This document shows, piece after piece, positions 5,898 to 12,270 of a stretch of 38,379 bases of DNA (positions within the stretch are counted from its first letter, which is position 1; each line of letters starts with the position of its first letter). Origin of the DNA: a virus; IMG/VR virus record IMGVR_UViG_3300010042_000014, positions 1 through 38,379 of that record. One strand, given 5' to 3'. The notes under the pieces are model-generated. The model did not search any database, was not told the origin of the DNA, and saw only the letters and a list, made by a program, of their open reading frames with translations. The translations under genes and the position numbers were made by a program.

Positions 5898-6436
5898 ATG
5901 TTGAACCCGTCGCCTTCGGTAGCTTTACGAAGTGTTTTACGTTGACGTGTTGATTCTAGCGGTTCGACAGCCCAGTTGTCAACTAGTTTAGCTCGGCAAC
6001 GTGCCCAAGCTTTTCGGATTCCCTCGGGGGTTGATCGGACGGCTAGGGCTAGTCTCCGGTAGCCCCCGGAATGGGGGCCCCAGACGTCGCCTTCAACGAT
6101 GAATTTAACTATCTGGCTTTCACGTGTGGTTAGGTCGGCAGCTTCAGATACCTCGACAACAAAATCAGATATGTCGTCCTCTCCCCACCGATTAACAACT
6201 AGCGCGGGTACCTGCATACCCTCGATAGCGCCCCAACCAGCATCTGAAGGTTGCAAAACACGACGACCGTCACCTGTCCTCATACCACCTTCTAAAAGAG
6301 GTATAGGTGTTCCTGCCAGTTCTAGTATTTGATTTGCTGCTTTGACTAACGTAAAGTCTATTTGGTTGGGTTCTACCCTGGGGGGTATTTCCGAAGGTAT
6401 TTTTTTACTTTTAAGACGGCTAGTGCGCTCGTTCAC
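5894..6436 (-). CDS. sigma-region-4-like helix-turn-helix regulator
   Basis: This 180-residue protein starts with GTG 6436 (TAGTG overlap, GGGAG upstream). Residues 101-156 look like sigma factor region 4 or a related HTH: LTTRESQIVKFIVEG, then a loop, then YRRLALAVRSTPEGIRKAWARCRAKL. The second-to-third helix spacing and the R-x-x-W-A-R-C-R recognition-type helix fit DNA binding. The first 100 residues do not look like sigma region 2, so it is more likely a phage transcription regulator than a full sigma factor. As the second gene of the leftward operon it may control early or late promoters in this phage. Confidence 0.55.
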   Translation of the reverse strand: MNERTSRLKSKKIPSEIPPRVEPNQIDFTLVKAANQILELAGTPIPLLEGGMRTGDGRRVLQPSDAGWGAIEGMQVPALVVNRWGEDDISDFVVEVSEAADLTTRESQIVKFIVEGDVWGPHSGGYRRLALAVRSTPEGIRKAWARCRAKLVDNWAVEPLESTRQRKTLRKATEGDGFNI

Positions 6437-6618
6437 TAGTTGCTCCCGTAGTATGTAGCCTTGCGCCGAATGTATGCTTTGTGGCGTTCTATCTCTACTG
6501 TTTCGGCAGCTTGAATGCGGCTCATCATCATTTTTTCTTCTGGACCCGGGTCACTGTACTCTGTATCCAGGGCAGCCCGCCGGATGGCTTGTAGCTCTTC
6601 AGATGTTTCGTTAGCCAT
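6436..6618 (-). CDS. first gene of the leftward operon, hypothetical
   Basis: This 60-residue helical protein starts at ATG 6618 with an AGAGAG ribosome site and is the gene nearest the leftward promoter region. It is rich in Glu, Ala and Met, with a MMMSRIQAAETVEIERHKAYIRRK helical stretch. It overlaps the sigma-like gene, so the pair is probably translated together. No domain is recognised. Confidence 0.6.
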   Translation of the reverse strand: MANETSEELQAIRRAALDTEYSDPGPEEKMMMSRIQAAETVEIERHKAYIRRKATYYGSN

Positions 6619-6719
6619 AATTCTCTCTTTTCGTGTTGTTGCTGGTCAGAGGGTTTTGTCCGGGTAGTAACCTTATTGTTGAGGAGAGAATATATTTACT
6701 CTCTTTCCTCTTGTTGATC

Positions 6720-6750
6720 AGTGTAGCACACAGCCAGTACAGTTGACCAA
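6720..6750 (-). promoter_or_regulatory. candidate leftward early promoter
   Basis: On the minus strand a TACACT hexamer (6720-6725) is preceded by TTGGTC (6745-6750) at a spacing of 19, about 100 bases upstream of the first leftward gene. The spacing is long and the -35 weak, so this is a guess supported mainly by position. The adjacent near-palindrome at 6749-6762 could be its operator. Confidence 0.25.
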
Positions 6751-6762
6751 CCTTTAGAGGTT
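6749..6762. promoter_or_regulatory. near-perfect 14-base palindrome, possible operator
   Basis: AACCTTTAGAGGTT is an inverted repeat with five-base arms (AACCT/AGGTT) in the divergent promoter region. A symmetrical site here would suit a dimeric repressor acting on the early promoters. No second copy was noticed. Confidence 0.3.
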
Positions 6763-6808
6763 ATAAACTGACCTGGCGTTTGTCCGGGTTTTAACACCAC
6801 CATACTAT

Positions 6809-7282
6809 GCTTCTAAAGAGCGAAGCGAATTTAGAAGCCCTTCTGTTAATCTTTAAACAGATACAAACAGACTAACTTCTTTTAGAATAAAACAGGTTCA
6901 AGGAGCCGTAAGAGCTCCTTGAAAACCTATAACAAAAGATTTAACTACAACAGATAATCTTTAACAAAGAAAAACCGAAGGTTTTATTAGGGAAACGCTT
7001 CAGCGTTTCCTACTAGTAACTACTTAAAACAAATATCTTCTAGTAAGTTCTCTAGAACTATGGTAAGTTACTAAAGCCACAATCTCCGATGTTTCTACGA
7101 CAGACTAAACCCCCAGACAATAAACGGGTTGCTTCTAGAACACGGACCGGAGACCCGAAGGTCTCCAACCGCCAACACTCCTACATGTCTAGTTAGGGTG
7201 GGTTGGCGTTTTGGTAGCAGACGTGCTACCGTACGACCCTAGCGTGCTCCCTACCCTCTCATAGGTTGATGCCGCTAGGGTC
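6809..7282. repeat. array of nine inverted repeats in the arm junction
   Basis: Perfect or near-perfect stems follow one another. They are GCTTCTAAA (6809-6817/6830-6838), TCAAGGAGC (6898-6906/6914-6922), AAAACC (6971-6976/6980-6985), GGAAACGC (6991-6998/7003-7010), AGTTC (7046-7050/7055-7059), GGAGACC with a CGAA loop (7149-7155/7160-7166), CGCCAAC (7170-7176/7202-7208), GGTAGCA (7213-7219/7224-7230) and GACCCTAGCG (7235-7244/7273-7282). None is followed by a long T run that would mark an ordinary terminator, apart from the short one at 6982. They may be packaging sites, a structured leader, or both. Confidence 0.7.
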
Positions 7283-7307
7283 TCTAAACTTATCTCTGGA
7301 GGTAGCT

Positions 7308-7523
7308 ATGCACATCAACCCAGACGGCTACCCTGTCTACACAATCGGCTTCGTTCGAGACGATGCCGGTAAAGCTTACTTATCGGTAGAGTCGATTAAA
7401 GAGATCGCCGAGTTGTATGAGGCTTGGGAAGTTTTGGAAGAAGTAGAGAATATCGAGTTGATGGTGTTGACAGACACCGAAGAAGACTTTCATTCTTATG
7501 GTGACGCTGATGGTGTGGAGTAG
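7308..7523 (+). CDS. first rightward gene, acidic hypothetical protein
   Basis: ATG 7308 has a GGAGG site about seven bases upstream and is preferred over the start at 7266, which lies in the last hairpin of the junction. The 71-residue product (MHINPDGYPVYTIGFVRDD...) has a strand-rich N-terminus followed by an acidic helix (LYEAWEVLEEVENIE). It overlaps the HNH gene by 14 bases and is therefore co-translated with it. Function unknown. Confidence 0.65.
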   Translation: MHINPDGYPVYTIGFVRDDAGKAYLSVESIKEIAELYEAWEVLEEVENIELMVLTDTEEDFHSYGDADGVE

Positions 7524-7791
7524 CGACCGACCTAGGTATTCACGCTTGTTCTTTCAGAATCGCGCTAGGTTGATGAGGACACACCCGGTGTGTGTCTTGT
7601 GCCTGACGGCACCAGCCACCCAAGTAGACCATATAGTAAATCGTGCTCGTGGTGGCTCGGACGAGCTACACAATCTTCGCCCTGTATGTTCAGAGTGTCA
7701 CAAGCTGAAGACTCAAGACGAGTCTCGTGAAGGTTTAGCGTTGAAGTCTCGGAAGAGAGAACCGAGACAACACCCTGGGTTGCGTAACTAA
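7510..7791 (+). CDS. HNH endonuclease
   Basis: This 93-residue protein has the full HNH signature: CxxC (C28, C31), DH (D40, H41), N55, and a second CxxC followed by His (C60, C63, H64) within HNLRPVCSECHKLKT. ATG 7510 was chosen because the family usually starts near this point; ATG 7498 is also in frame. HNH proteins of this size encoded next to the packaging end cooperate with terminase in cos cleavage in HK97-like phages. Here it is the second gene to the right of the arm junction, which fits that role, although the small terminase is 3.5 kb away. Confidence 0.85.
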   Translation: MVWSSDRPRYSRLFFQNRARLMRTHPVCVLCLTAPATQVDHIVNRARGGSDELHNLRPVCSECHKLKTQDESREGLALKSRKREPRQHPGLRN

Positions 7792-7827
7792 AGTTATAAT
7801 AACTAGGCTTCTCACACTGGGGGTATC

Positions 7828-8538
7828 GTGCGTATCGGGGTAGGTATCACTACGCATGACCGTCAAGGGTTTGCTGTTAAAACCATAAAAACCATACGAG
7901 ACCGTACTCCAGAAGCGCACCGTATTGTTGTGGTTGATGACGCGTCTGTGTTTCCCTACCCTGGTGCTGACTACCGGTTTGAGAAGAATGTTGGGATCGC
8001 TACCGCGAAGAACAAGTGTCTCGAGCTGCTAGACGATTGTGACCACATTTTTCTGTTTGACGATGACTGCTTTCCGAGAGTAACAAACTGGTGGGTTCCT
8101 TACGTTACCCACACCGAACCGCACTTAATGTATTTGTTCGATAAAATCGGTGGTAGACTTCTTTCTGATGCTGGTGTAGTGCACGAAGACGACGATACGC
8201 ACGCACACAATCACCCGAGAGGATGTATGCTTTATGTCGACCGACAGGTTTTAGACACTGTTGGTGGGATGGACATGGATTTCCCTCCTTGGGCCGGAGA
8301 ACACCAGGCTTGGAGTGACCGCATTCACAACGCTGGGTTAACGCAATACCCTTATATGGATGTACAAGGCTCGGATCTTCTGATATACTCGGCTGACGAA
8401 AACCTGCATGTGGAACGATCTGTGCCTGCCCGTGACCGGGCTCGTTATGTTCCTTTAGCAGAGAAACTCGTAGCCGAGCGGAAGGAATCTAGCCACTATG
8501 TCGAGTATCGAAGAACGGTTCCTAGCGAAGGTAAGTAA
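7828..8538 (+). CDS. GT-A fold glycosyltransferase (family 2-like)
   Basis: This 236-residue protein begins with the Rossmann-like start of family 2 glycosyltransferases (MRIGVGITTHDRQGF, then RIVVVDDAS at about residues 31-39). It has the metal-binding triad in HIFLFDDDCFP near residue 77. An acidic GEHQAW-x-DRI segment around residue 160 is placed like the catalytic base region. The GTG start has GGGGG upstream. It is one of three glycosyltransferase-like genes in this block. They may decorate virion proteins, DNA or host surface polymers. The acceptor is not evident. Confidence 0.75.
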   Translation: MRIGVGITTHDRQGFAVKTIKTIRDRTPEAHRIVVVDDASVFPYPGADYRFEKNVGIATAKNKCLELLDDCDHIFLFDDDCFPRVTNWWVPYVTHTEPHLMYLFDKIGGRLLSDAGVVHEDDDTHAHNHPRGCMLYVDRQVLDTVGGMDMDFPPWAGEHQAWSDRIHNAGLTQYPYMDVQGSDLLIYSADENLHVERSVPARDRARYVPLAEKLVAERKESSHYVEYRRTVPSEGK

Positions 8539-8977
8539 GCAGCCGTCCGGCTGCTGGCTTTGGACTGCATTCAAAAACCCATCTGGTTACGGGATGTTTA
8601 GGGTTCAGTCCAACGTTCGCCTAGCACACAGAGTATCTTATGAACTGTTCAATGTGCCTATCCCCGATGGTCTGGTCCTTGATCACTTGTGTAGGGTTAG
8701 AAACTGCGTAAATCCAGATCATTTGCGAGTTTGTTCTCGTGCTGAAAATAATTTAGCCCCGGGATCGTTGAGTACTGCTAAGAAAAATTCTGATGCAACC
8801 CATTGCCCTAGAGGACATAGGCTGGGTGCTTCAAACAGCCGATCTGATTCGAGGTCTTGTAAGGCTTGTCACCAAGCCCGCTCTATTTACTTTACACTTA
8901 GTAAGTACGGAACACCCGATCGTTCATTTCAAGAGATAGCTGACGAGAAATACAGCTCTCTACAGGGGGGTGTTTGA
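8498..8977 (+). CDS. free-standing HNH homing-type endonuclease
   Basis: This 159-residue protein has the layout of free-standing phage HNH nucleases. It has GCWLW (about residue 18), GYGMFRV, AHRVSYELF, the core VLDHLCRVRNCVNPDHLRV, and a C-terminal zinc-ribbon-like CPRGH...RSCKACH segment. This form is typical of homing endonucleases that move between phage genomes. It sits between two glycosyltransferase genes and overlaps the end of the first by 41 bases, as expected for an invading gene that reuses local sequence. The ATG at 8498 starts it. Confidence 0.85.
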   Translation: MSSIEERFLAKVSKQPSGCWLWTAFKNPSGYGMFRVQSNVRLAHRVSYELFNVPIPDGLVLDHLCRVRNCVNPDHLRVCSRAENNLAPGSLSTAKKNSDATHCPRGHRLGASNSRSDSRSCKACHQARSIYFTLSKYGTPDRSFQEIADEKYSSLQGGV

Positions 8978-9651
8978 TGTCTAACGTTGTGATAACACAT
9001 TTAATAACGACTCAACCCGACCCCCAACGTAATAAGTATTGGGAGCCTAGTTTAGAGCCCTATCGTAAGCTAATAGCGTCACTGAATTACGTAGAAGATA
9101 ATGATTCTCGCCTCGTGATTTTGAATGACTGTTTTGGTGAAGAGACAGGATCTCTTGAGAGGGTTTATCCGACAGGTGAAAATCCTTACATTCAACGCCA
9201 TGAACATTCGCTTCACTGGTTGATGCAACACCGCGAAGTAGAGTATGTGTTTTTGGTTGATGGTTCTGATGTAGATATGCTTCACGCACCATGGGAACAC
9301 CTTCAACCCGGTACACTGTATCTAGGGTCTGAGGAATCTACAGTTGGTAATCGTTGGATGTGGCGTGAACACCCTTCCGACCAGTCTCAGCTGTTTATCC
9401 GGGAGCATCAAGACCTGCCTCTTTATAATGCGGGGATTATCGGTGGCGATCGCAAGACTGTAATGACTTTCCTTGCTGATATGCTTGAGCTGTGGTTCCT
9501 AGGTTCTAACCACGGTGACAAAGGCGATATGTGCATCCTGAACCAAGCTGTATTCTATTGTGGTTTGCCTATTGTTACTGGTCAGCAGGTTCACACCAAG
9601 TTTAAACAGTACGAACCTGACAACGGGTATTCGTGGTGGCGTCACAAGTGA
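8977..9651 (+). CDS. glycosyltransferase-like protein with DGSDVD motif
   Basis: This 224-residue protein has EYVFLVDGSDVDML (about residues 88-101), a DxD-type metal site typical of GT-A sugar-nucleotide transferases. YNAGIIGGDRKTV (about 150-162) follows, and a GDMCILNQAVF stretch resembles the acceptor-side motif in galactosyl- and glucosyltransferase-like phage proteins. ATG 8977 overlaps the upstream stop (TGATG). Its closest likely relatives are nucleotide-diphospho-sugar transferases of unknown acceptor. It works alongside, not in place of, the other two transferases. Confidence 0.65.
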   Translation: MSNVVITHLITTQPDPQRNKYWEPSLEPYRKLIASLNYVEDNDSRLVILNDCFGEETGSLERVYPTGENPYIQRHEHSLHWLMQHREVEYVFLVDGSDVDMLHAPWEHLQPGTLYLGSEESTVGNRWMWREHPSDQSQLFIREHQDLPLYNAGIIGGDRKTVMTFLADMLELWFLGSNHGDKGDMCILNQAVFYCGLPIVTGQQVHTKFKQYEPDNGYSWWRHK

Positions 9652-9684
9652 ATTGTGCTGTACTTCTACAAGTTTAAACTGTTG

Positions 9685-9714
9685 TTGACATTTTCTAGGT
9701 GGTTGGGTTATAGT
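9685..9714 (+). promoter_or_regulatory. sigma-70-type promoter
   Basis: TTGACA (9685-9690) and TATAGT (9709-9714) are separated by 18 bases. The first bases after the -35 (TTnTC...AGGTGGT) match those of the promoter at 11792, so this looks like a shared phage promoter class. It lies between two transferase genes, and a palindrome sits over its start site. Confidence 0.7.
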
Positions 9715-9724
9715 ATCTAGATAC
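9713..9724. promoter_or_regulatory. perfect 12-base palindrome over the start site, probable operator
   Basis: GTATCTAGATAC reads the same on both strands. It begins in the -10 element and covers the expected transcription start near 9721. A repressor dimer bound here would block the promoter. Confidence 0.5.
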
Positions 9725-9740
9725 AAAGCACAGAGAGAAG

Positions 9741-9767
9741 CCCTCCGGTCATAGCCGGGGGGTTTTT
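9741..9767 (+). terminator. rho-independent terminator close to a promoter
   Basis: CCCTCCGG (9741-9748) pairs with CCGGGGGG (9755-9762) around a six-base loop and is followed by five T residues. It lies only about 20 bases after the expected start of the promoter at 9685. It would therefore end that transcript at about 45-50 bases, or act as an attenuator for the downstream genes. Confidence 0.75.
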
Positions 9768-9796
9768 CGTATGCTAAACTTAAGCGAGGGGTTAAC

Positions 9797-9991
9797 GTGA
9801 AAAGCAGTTATTTACGTCACGCCCACGCTGGACTTACGTGTTTGTGGTTTCTTGCGGTTATTCCCACGATTATTTGGTGGAAAGACTCGATAGTGTGGGT
9901 TGCTTTAATGTCGTGTTGGGCTAACGCAGCCGCACACTTCTCAGCTTGGCAAGGAGCTAGGTCTGAAGAAGCATCCGAAGACGAGAGGTAA
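9797..9991 (+). CDS. small two-helix membrane protein
   Basis: This 64-residue protein starts with GTG 9797 after GAGGGG. It has two hydrophobic segments (GLTCLWFLAVIPTIIWW and IVWVALMSCWANAAAHF) and an acidic, polar C-terminus (EEASEDER). It lies just before the third transferase gene and ends three bases before its start. It may be a membrane anchor or accessory protein for the transferases. Its distance from the lysin makes a holin role less likely. Confidence 0.6.
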   Translation: MKSSYLRHAHAGLTCLWFLAVIPTIIWWKDSIVWVALMSCWANAAAHFSAWQGARSEEASEDER

Positions 9992-9994
9992 GTC

Positions 9995-10645
9995 TTGAGG
10001 AACTTTAGTGCTGCTGTATGTGGACATGTTGATAGAGAGATCGAAGCGTTCCTACTGAGTATCCGAGTGTTTGGTCAACTCGCGTTAGACGAAGGTGACC
10101 GTGGATCTAATGTTAACCACGACATCGCCTGGCATAAAGCTTACGAACACGCTGTCAAAAACAATAACCCTTGGTGTCTTGTACTAGAAGACGATACGGT
10201 TATACAACCCAGCTTTGAGCAAGAGCTACCCGCGATCCTCAATAAAGTTCCACCAGACGGCATCTGCTCTCTATATACCGGTACTAGCAGACCACCCCAA
10301 TATCAAGAACGAATTAATCAAGCTTTATCTTTCGCTTCTTTGGGTGGTGCTACGTTCCTACGCCACACCTATCTACTGTGGGGTGTAGCTGTAGCGATAC
10401 CTACTAACAAAGTACCGGATATGCTGGGGTTTGTACAAGACTTCCCTAAGCTACCGTATGACTACCGTATAGGTGAGTGGATGGTAGCGAGAGGCTTAGC
10501 CTGCTACTACACAGTACCTTCTATAGTAGACCACTACGACGGTCCTACTCTGATAGACCACCCTGATAAGCAGCTTAGGACACAACCACGTAAGGCTTGG
10601 TCTGTAGGGTCCCCACTACTTAACGGTCTACACGTAGACCTGTAA
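9995..10645 (+). CDS. glycosyltransferase family 25-like protein
   Basis: This 216-residue protein has NPWCLVLEDDTVIQPSF (about residues 59-75). That is the E-D-D motif with surrounding residues typical of family 25 (LPS-type) glycosyltransferases, here following an alpha-beta N-terminus. HDIAWHKAYEHAV just before it matches the helix that precedes the motif in that family. The start is TTG 9995, with AGAGGT seven bases upstream and no better candidate. It is the third transferase in the 7.8-10.6 kb block. Confidence 0.65.
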   Translation: MRNFSAAVCGHVDREIEAFLLSIRVFGQLALDEGDRGSNVNHDIAWHKAYEHAVKNNNPWCLVLEDDTVIQPSFEQELPAILNKVPPDGICSLYTGTSRPPQYQERINQALSFASLGGATFLRHTYLLWGVAVAIPTNKVPDMLGFVQDFPKLPYDYRIGEWMVARGLACYYTVPSIVDHYDGPTLIDHPDKQLRTQPRKAWSVGSPLLNGLHVDL

Positions 10646-10709
10646 CCAGCTTAACGTATCACATATGAGACATTACCTATATAGCAATTAGTACAAGGAG
10701 GTGAGTACA

Positions 10710-10952
10710 GTGGCACACTCACACCTAGAAGACACTGAGGCAGGCAGGCGTCTAGTCAAGTACTGGACCAAAGGCGAAGGCTTAGCCAAGTGGATAGACA
10801 AGCCACACCCATGGCAAGCATTGAAAGATGCGTTGATACGTGCAGAGCCTAGGCTTGCAGGATCACCCGCACTAGACGGGCTTGTATCCAACCTATTCAA
10901 GATAGCAACAGGACACTACCCATCACAACGCCATAAAGGTGAACGCTTATGA
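10710..10952 (+). CDS. conserved small actinophage protein
   Basis: I choose the GTG at 10710 because AGGAGG ends about ten bases upstream; the GTG at 10701 overlaps that site. The 80-residue product starts MAHSHLEDTEAGRRLVKYWTKGEGLAKW. The EAG-R-L-x-x-YW-T-x-GEG-x-AKW pattern is shared by short hypothetical proteins in many actinophages. No function is established to my knowledge. It overlaps the next gene by four bases. Confidence 0.65.
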   Translation: MAHSHLEDTEAGRRLVKYWTKGEGLAKWIDKPHPWQALKDALIRAEPRLAGSPALDGLVSNLFKIATGHYPSQRHKGERL

Positions 10953-11143
10953 GTCGCGTATGGGTAGAACCAGACAGTCAAGCAACAGGGTATATAGCAT
11001 ACAACATAGATATACCAGGCTTAGAAACCTACGGGTGGACAGCTGAAGAAGCATTCGAAAACATGCGATACGAGATTGTGCTACACCTCGAACGAGGCAC
11101 TGAATCCCCATTCTATTGGGCAGACAGAAAAGAAGCCCTGTAA
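10949..11143 (+). CDS. HicB-like domain protein without a HicA partner
   Basis: This 64-residue protein has the HicB antitoxin-type pattern GYIAYNIDIPGLETYGWTAEEA followed by an F-x-N-M-R-x-E-I helix and LHLERG. The length matches the single N-terminal domain of that family. HicB domains adopt a partly degraded RNase H fold and normally neutralise HicA mRNA toxins. No HicA-like gene lies next to it, so it may act as a decoy antitoxin or in regulation. It starts at ATG 10949, coupled to the gene upstream. Confidence 0.6.
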   Translation: MSRVWVEPDSQATGYIAYNIDIPGLETYGWTAEEAFENMRYEIVLHLERGTESPFYWADRKEAL

Positions 11144-11192
11144 TCCAATTCTAAGAGCCTCAATACTCTCTCCGGTACCATCTATCCAAACA

Positions 11193-11208
11193 CACCCCTC
11201 TAGGGGTG
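11193..11208. repeat. GC-rich hairpin between genes
   Basis: CACCCC (11193-11198) pairs perfectly with GGGGTG (11203-11208) around TCTA. No T run follows, so it is not a standard terminator. It sits in the 200-base gap before the small terminase gene. Confidence 0.4.
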
Positions 11209-11255
11209 GGGGGCACCCCAGAGCCTGTTTAAACACATGCCGGGATGCTTAGTGC

Positions 11256-11323
11256 TTGACAATTTGCTCGGCAAATAAACCTTTGTGACGCACTGGGACG
11301 CACAGTGTTTGACCTGCTATTAT
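11256..11323 (+). promoter_or_regulatory. candidate late promoter region upstream of terS
   Basis: A TTGACA (11256-11261) is followed directly by the inverted repeat ATTTGC-TCG-GCAAAT (11262-11276), but no good -10 lies at the right distance. An extended -10 (TGCTATTAT, hexamer 11318-11323) lies 19 bases before the small terminase start. Either could drive the late genes. The repeat could be an operator. Confidence 0.35.
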
Positions 11324-11341
11324 GCTGTTTGGGGGTGTTTC

Positions 11342-11791
11342 ATGGCGGGTGTTGTCGGTAAAAGCGGCGGTAAAAACCTGAAACGCCCGGAAGCTAAGCT
11401 AGGTCGCCCTAATAATGCTAAATCGGCGATGCCGGGGTTCGAACGGATCGATGCTTCCGACGAAGCACCCGCCCGTATCTATGACCCGGACCCTGCGTGG
11501 GCTGTACCTGCTTTACAAGTGTGGGACGCGTATGTAACAGGTCCGCAACGTGTGTTTGCAGAGTCTGTTGATTACGCGTATTTGTGGATTGTGTGCGCAA
11601 CGATTGATGCTTGTCACAAGACGGGTTATAAAGGCGCTCAGATCATGGTTATTCAGTCGATGATGTCGGATTTGGGTATGACTGAGATTCAGCGTCGTCA
11701 AGCTAAGATTTTGATTGACCGTACTCCGCCTCCGATTGAGTTGGCGCCGGTGATGCAGATTGACGCAGCTAAAAAACTTGGGTTGGAATAG
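11342..11791 (+). CDS. terminase small subunit
   Basis: This 149-residue protein starts at ATG 11342 (MAGVVGKSGGKN), a typical beginning of actinophage small terminases, with KRPEAKLGRPNN close behind. The middle contains helical segments (WAVPALQVWDAY...AYLWIVCATID) and the C-terminus is helical (TEIQRRQAKILID). Small terminases bind packaging-site DNA and hand it to the large subunit. Unusually, the large subunit gene is 2.8 kb downstream, separated by the tRNA region and two other genes. The assignment rests on pattern and context rather than a unique motif. Confidence 0.7.
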   Translation: MAGVVGKSGGKNLKRPEAKLGRPNNAKSAMPGFERIDASDEAPARIYDPDPAWAVPALQVWDAYVTGPQRVFAESVDYAYLWIVCATIDACHKTGYKGAQIMVIQSMMSDLGMTEIQRRQAKILIDRTPPPIELAPVMQIDAAKKLGLE

Positions 11792-11820
11792 TTGACATTC
11801 TCGTAGAGGTGGTCTACAGT
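11792..11820 (+). promoter_or_regulatory. strong promoter for a leaderless mRNA
   Basis: TTGACA (11792-11797) and TACAGT (11815-11820) are 17 bases apart. The next gene starts at ATG 11828, seven bases after the -10, so transcription should begin at or next to the start codon. That gives a leaderless message, common in actinobacteria. Confidence 0.7.
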
Positions 11821-11827
11821 TCGGGTT

Positions 11828-12187
11828 ATGAAAAAAGCAATAGTAGTTTTGGTTCTGGTTTTAGCTGCTGTGGTTATCGCGTTGACTACTGTGTTGGCGG
11901 TTCAGTCAACCCATAAGGGAAGTAGCTCTGTGGTTGCTGACGCTGTTGTTGGTCCTGAGTTTACTGAGTCTGAGTTTATTAGCTCTGTTAACGCTGCTGG
12001 ATTCTCGTATGTTGACCATACGGGTTATGTCCAGGCGGTTGCTTGGTGTCAGTCTCCGGAACTTCGCGATTTGAATATGGGTTTGACAGTCGCTAGGTAT
12101 ACTGTTATTATGTTTCCTAGTCAGCCTATCGAGTTTCAAGCTGGTAAGCGTGATTTGTACGTTGATTCGGTTATGAAAACTTGCTGA
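11828..12187 (+). CDS. exported or membrane-anchored DUF732-like protein
   Basis: This 119-residue protein starts MKKAIVVLVLVLAAVVIALTT, a signal-anchor or signal peptide. The mature part has EFISSVNAAGFSYVDHTGYVQAVAWCQ. A short FL-x-x-V-x-x-x-G-F segment followed by a C-containing helix, with a second Cys at the end, resembles small mycobacterial DUF732 proteins. It has its own promoter with no 5' leader and precedes the tRNA cluster. It could be made outside the lytic programme, for example to alter the host envelope. That role is inferred. Confidence 0.55.
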   Translation: MKKAIVVLVLVLAAVVIALTTVLAVQSTHKGSSSVVADAVVGPEFTESEFISSVNAAGFSYVDHTGYVQAVAWCQSPELRDLNMGLTVARYTVIMFPSQPIEFQAGKRDLYVDSVMKTC

Positions 12188-12193
12188 TGCGAG

Positions 12194-12266
12194 GCTCCCT
12201 TAGGCAAGTGGTTAAGCCGCCTGACTTTCATTCAGGAGATCACCGGTTCGAATCCGGTAGGGAGTA
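12194..12266 (+). tRNA. tRNA-Glu (anticodon TTC)
   Basis: A full cloverleaf fits. The acceptor is GCTCCCT/AGGGAGT (first pair G-T), the D-arm GGC/GCC, the anticodon stem CCTGA/TCAGG with loop CTTTCAT, and the T-arm ACCGG-TTCGAAT-CCGGT. The discriminator is A, and CCA is not encoded. Confidence 0.92.
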
Positions 12267-12270
12267 CGAA

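Larger units (their letters stand above)
6619..7307. other. non-coding junction between leftward and rightward arms
   Basis: No credible gene is visible in about 690 bases. The stretch separates the divergent early and late arms and holds nine strong inverted repeats (6809-7282), a near-palindrome at 6749-6762, and AT-rich spacers. In L5-like actinophages the equivalent gap holds the leftward early promoter and the joined cohesive ends, so this is the best place in the window for cos. I could not identify a cos overhang directly. Confidence 0.6.

Noticed and set aside
6100-6332. Rightward open frame opposite the sigma-like gene
   Set aside because: It is fully covered by a leftward gene with coupled start and stop and has no ribosome site. 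It is a shadow frame.
5894-6436. Complete sigma factor
   Set aside because: Only a region-4-like HTH is visible. The N-terminal half lacks a recognisable region 2, so it is called a sigma-like regulator.
6619-7307. CRISPR-like array in the hairpin-rich gap
   Set aside because: The inverted repeats differ from each other in sequence and spacing. There are no direct repeats of constant length with unique spacers.
11193-11208. Rho-independent terminator before the small terminase
   Set aside because: The hairpin is perfect, but it is followed by GGGGGC with no T run, so termination is not supported.
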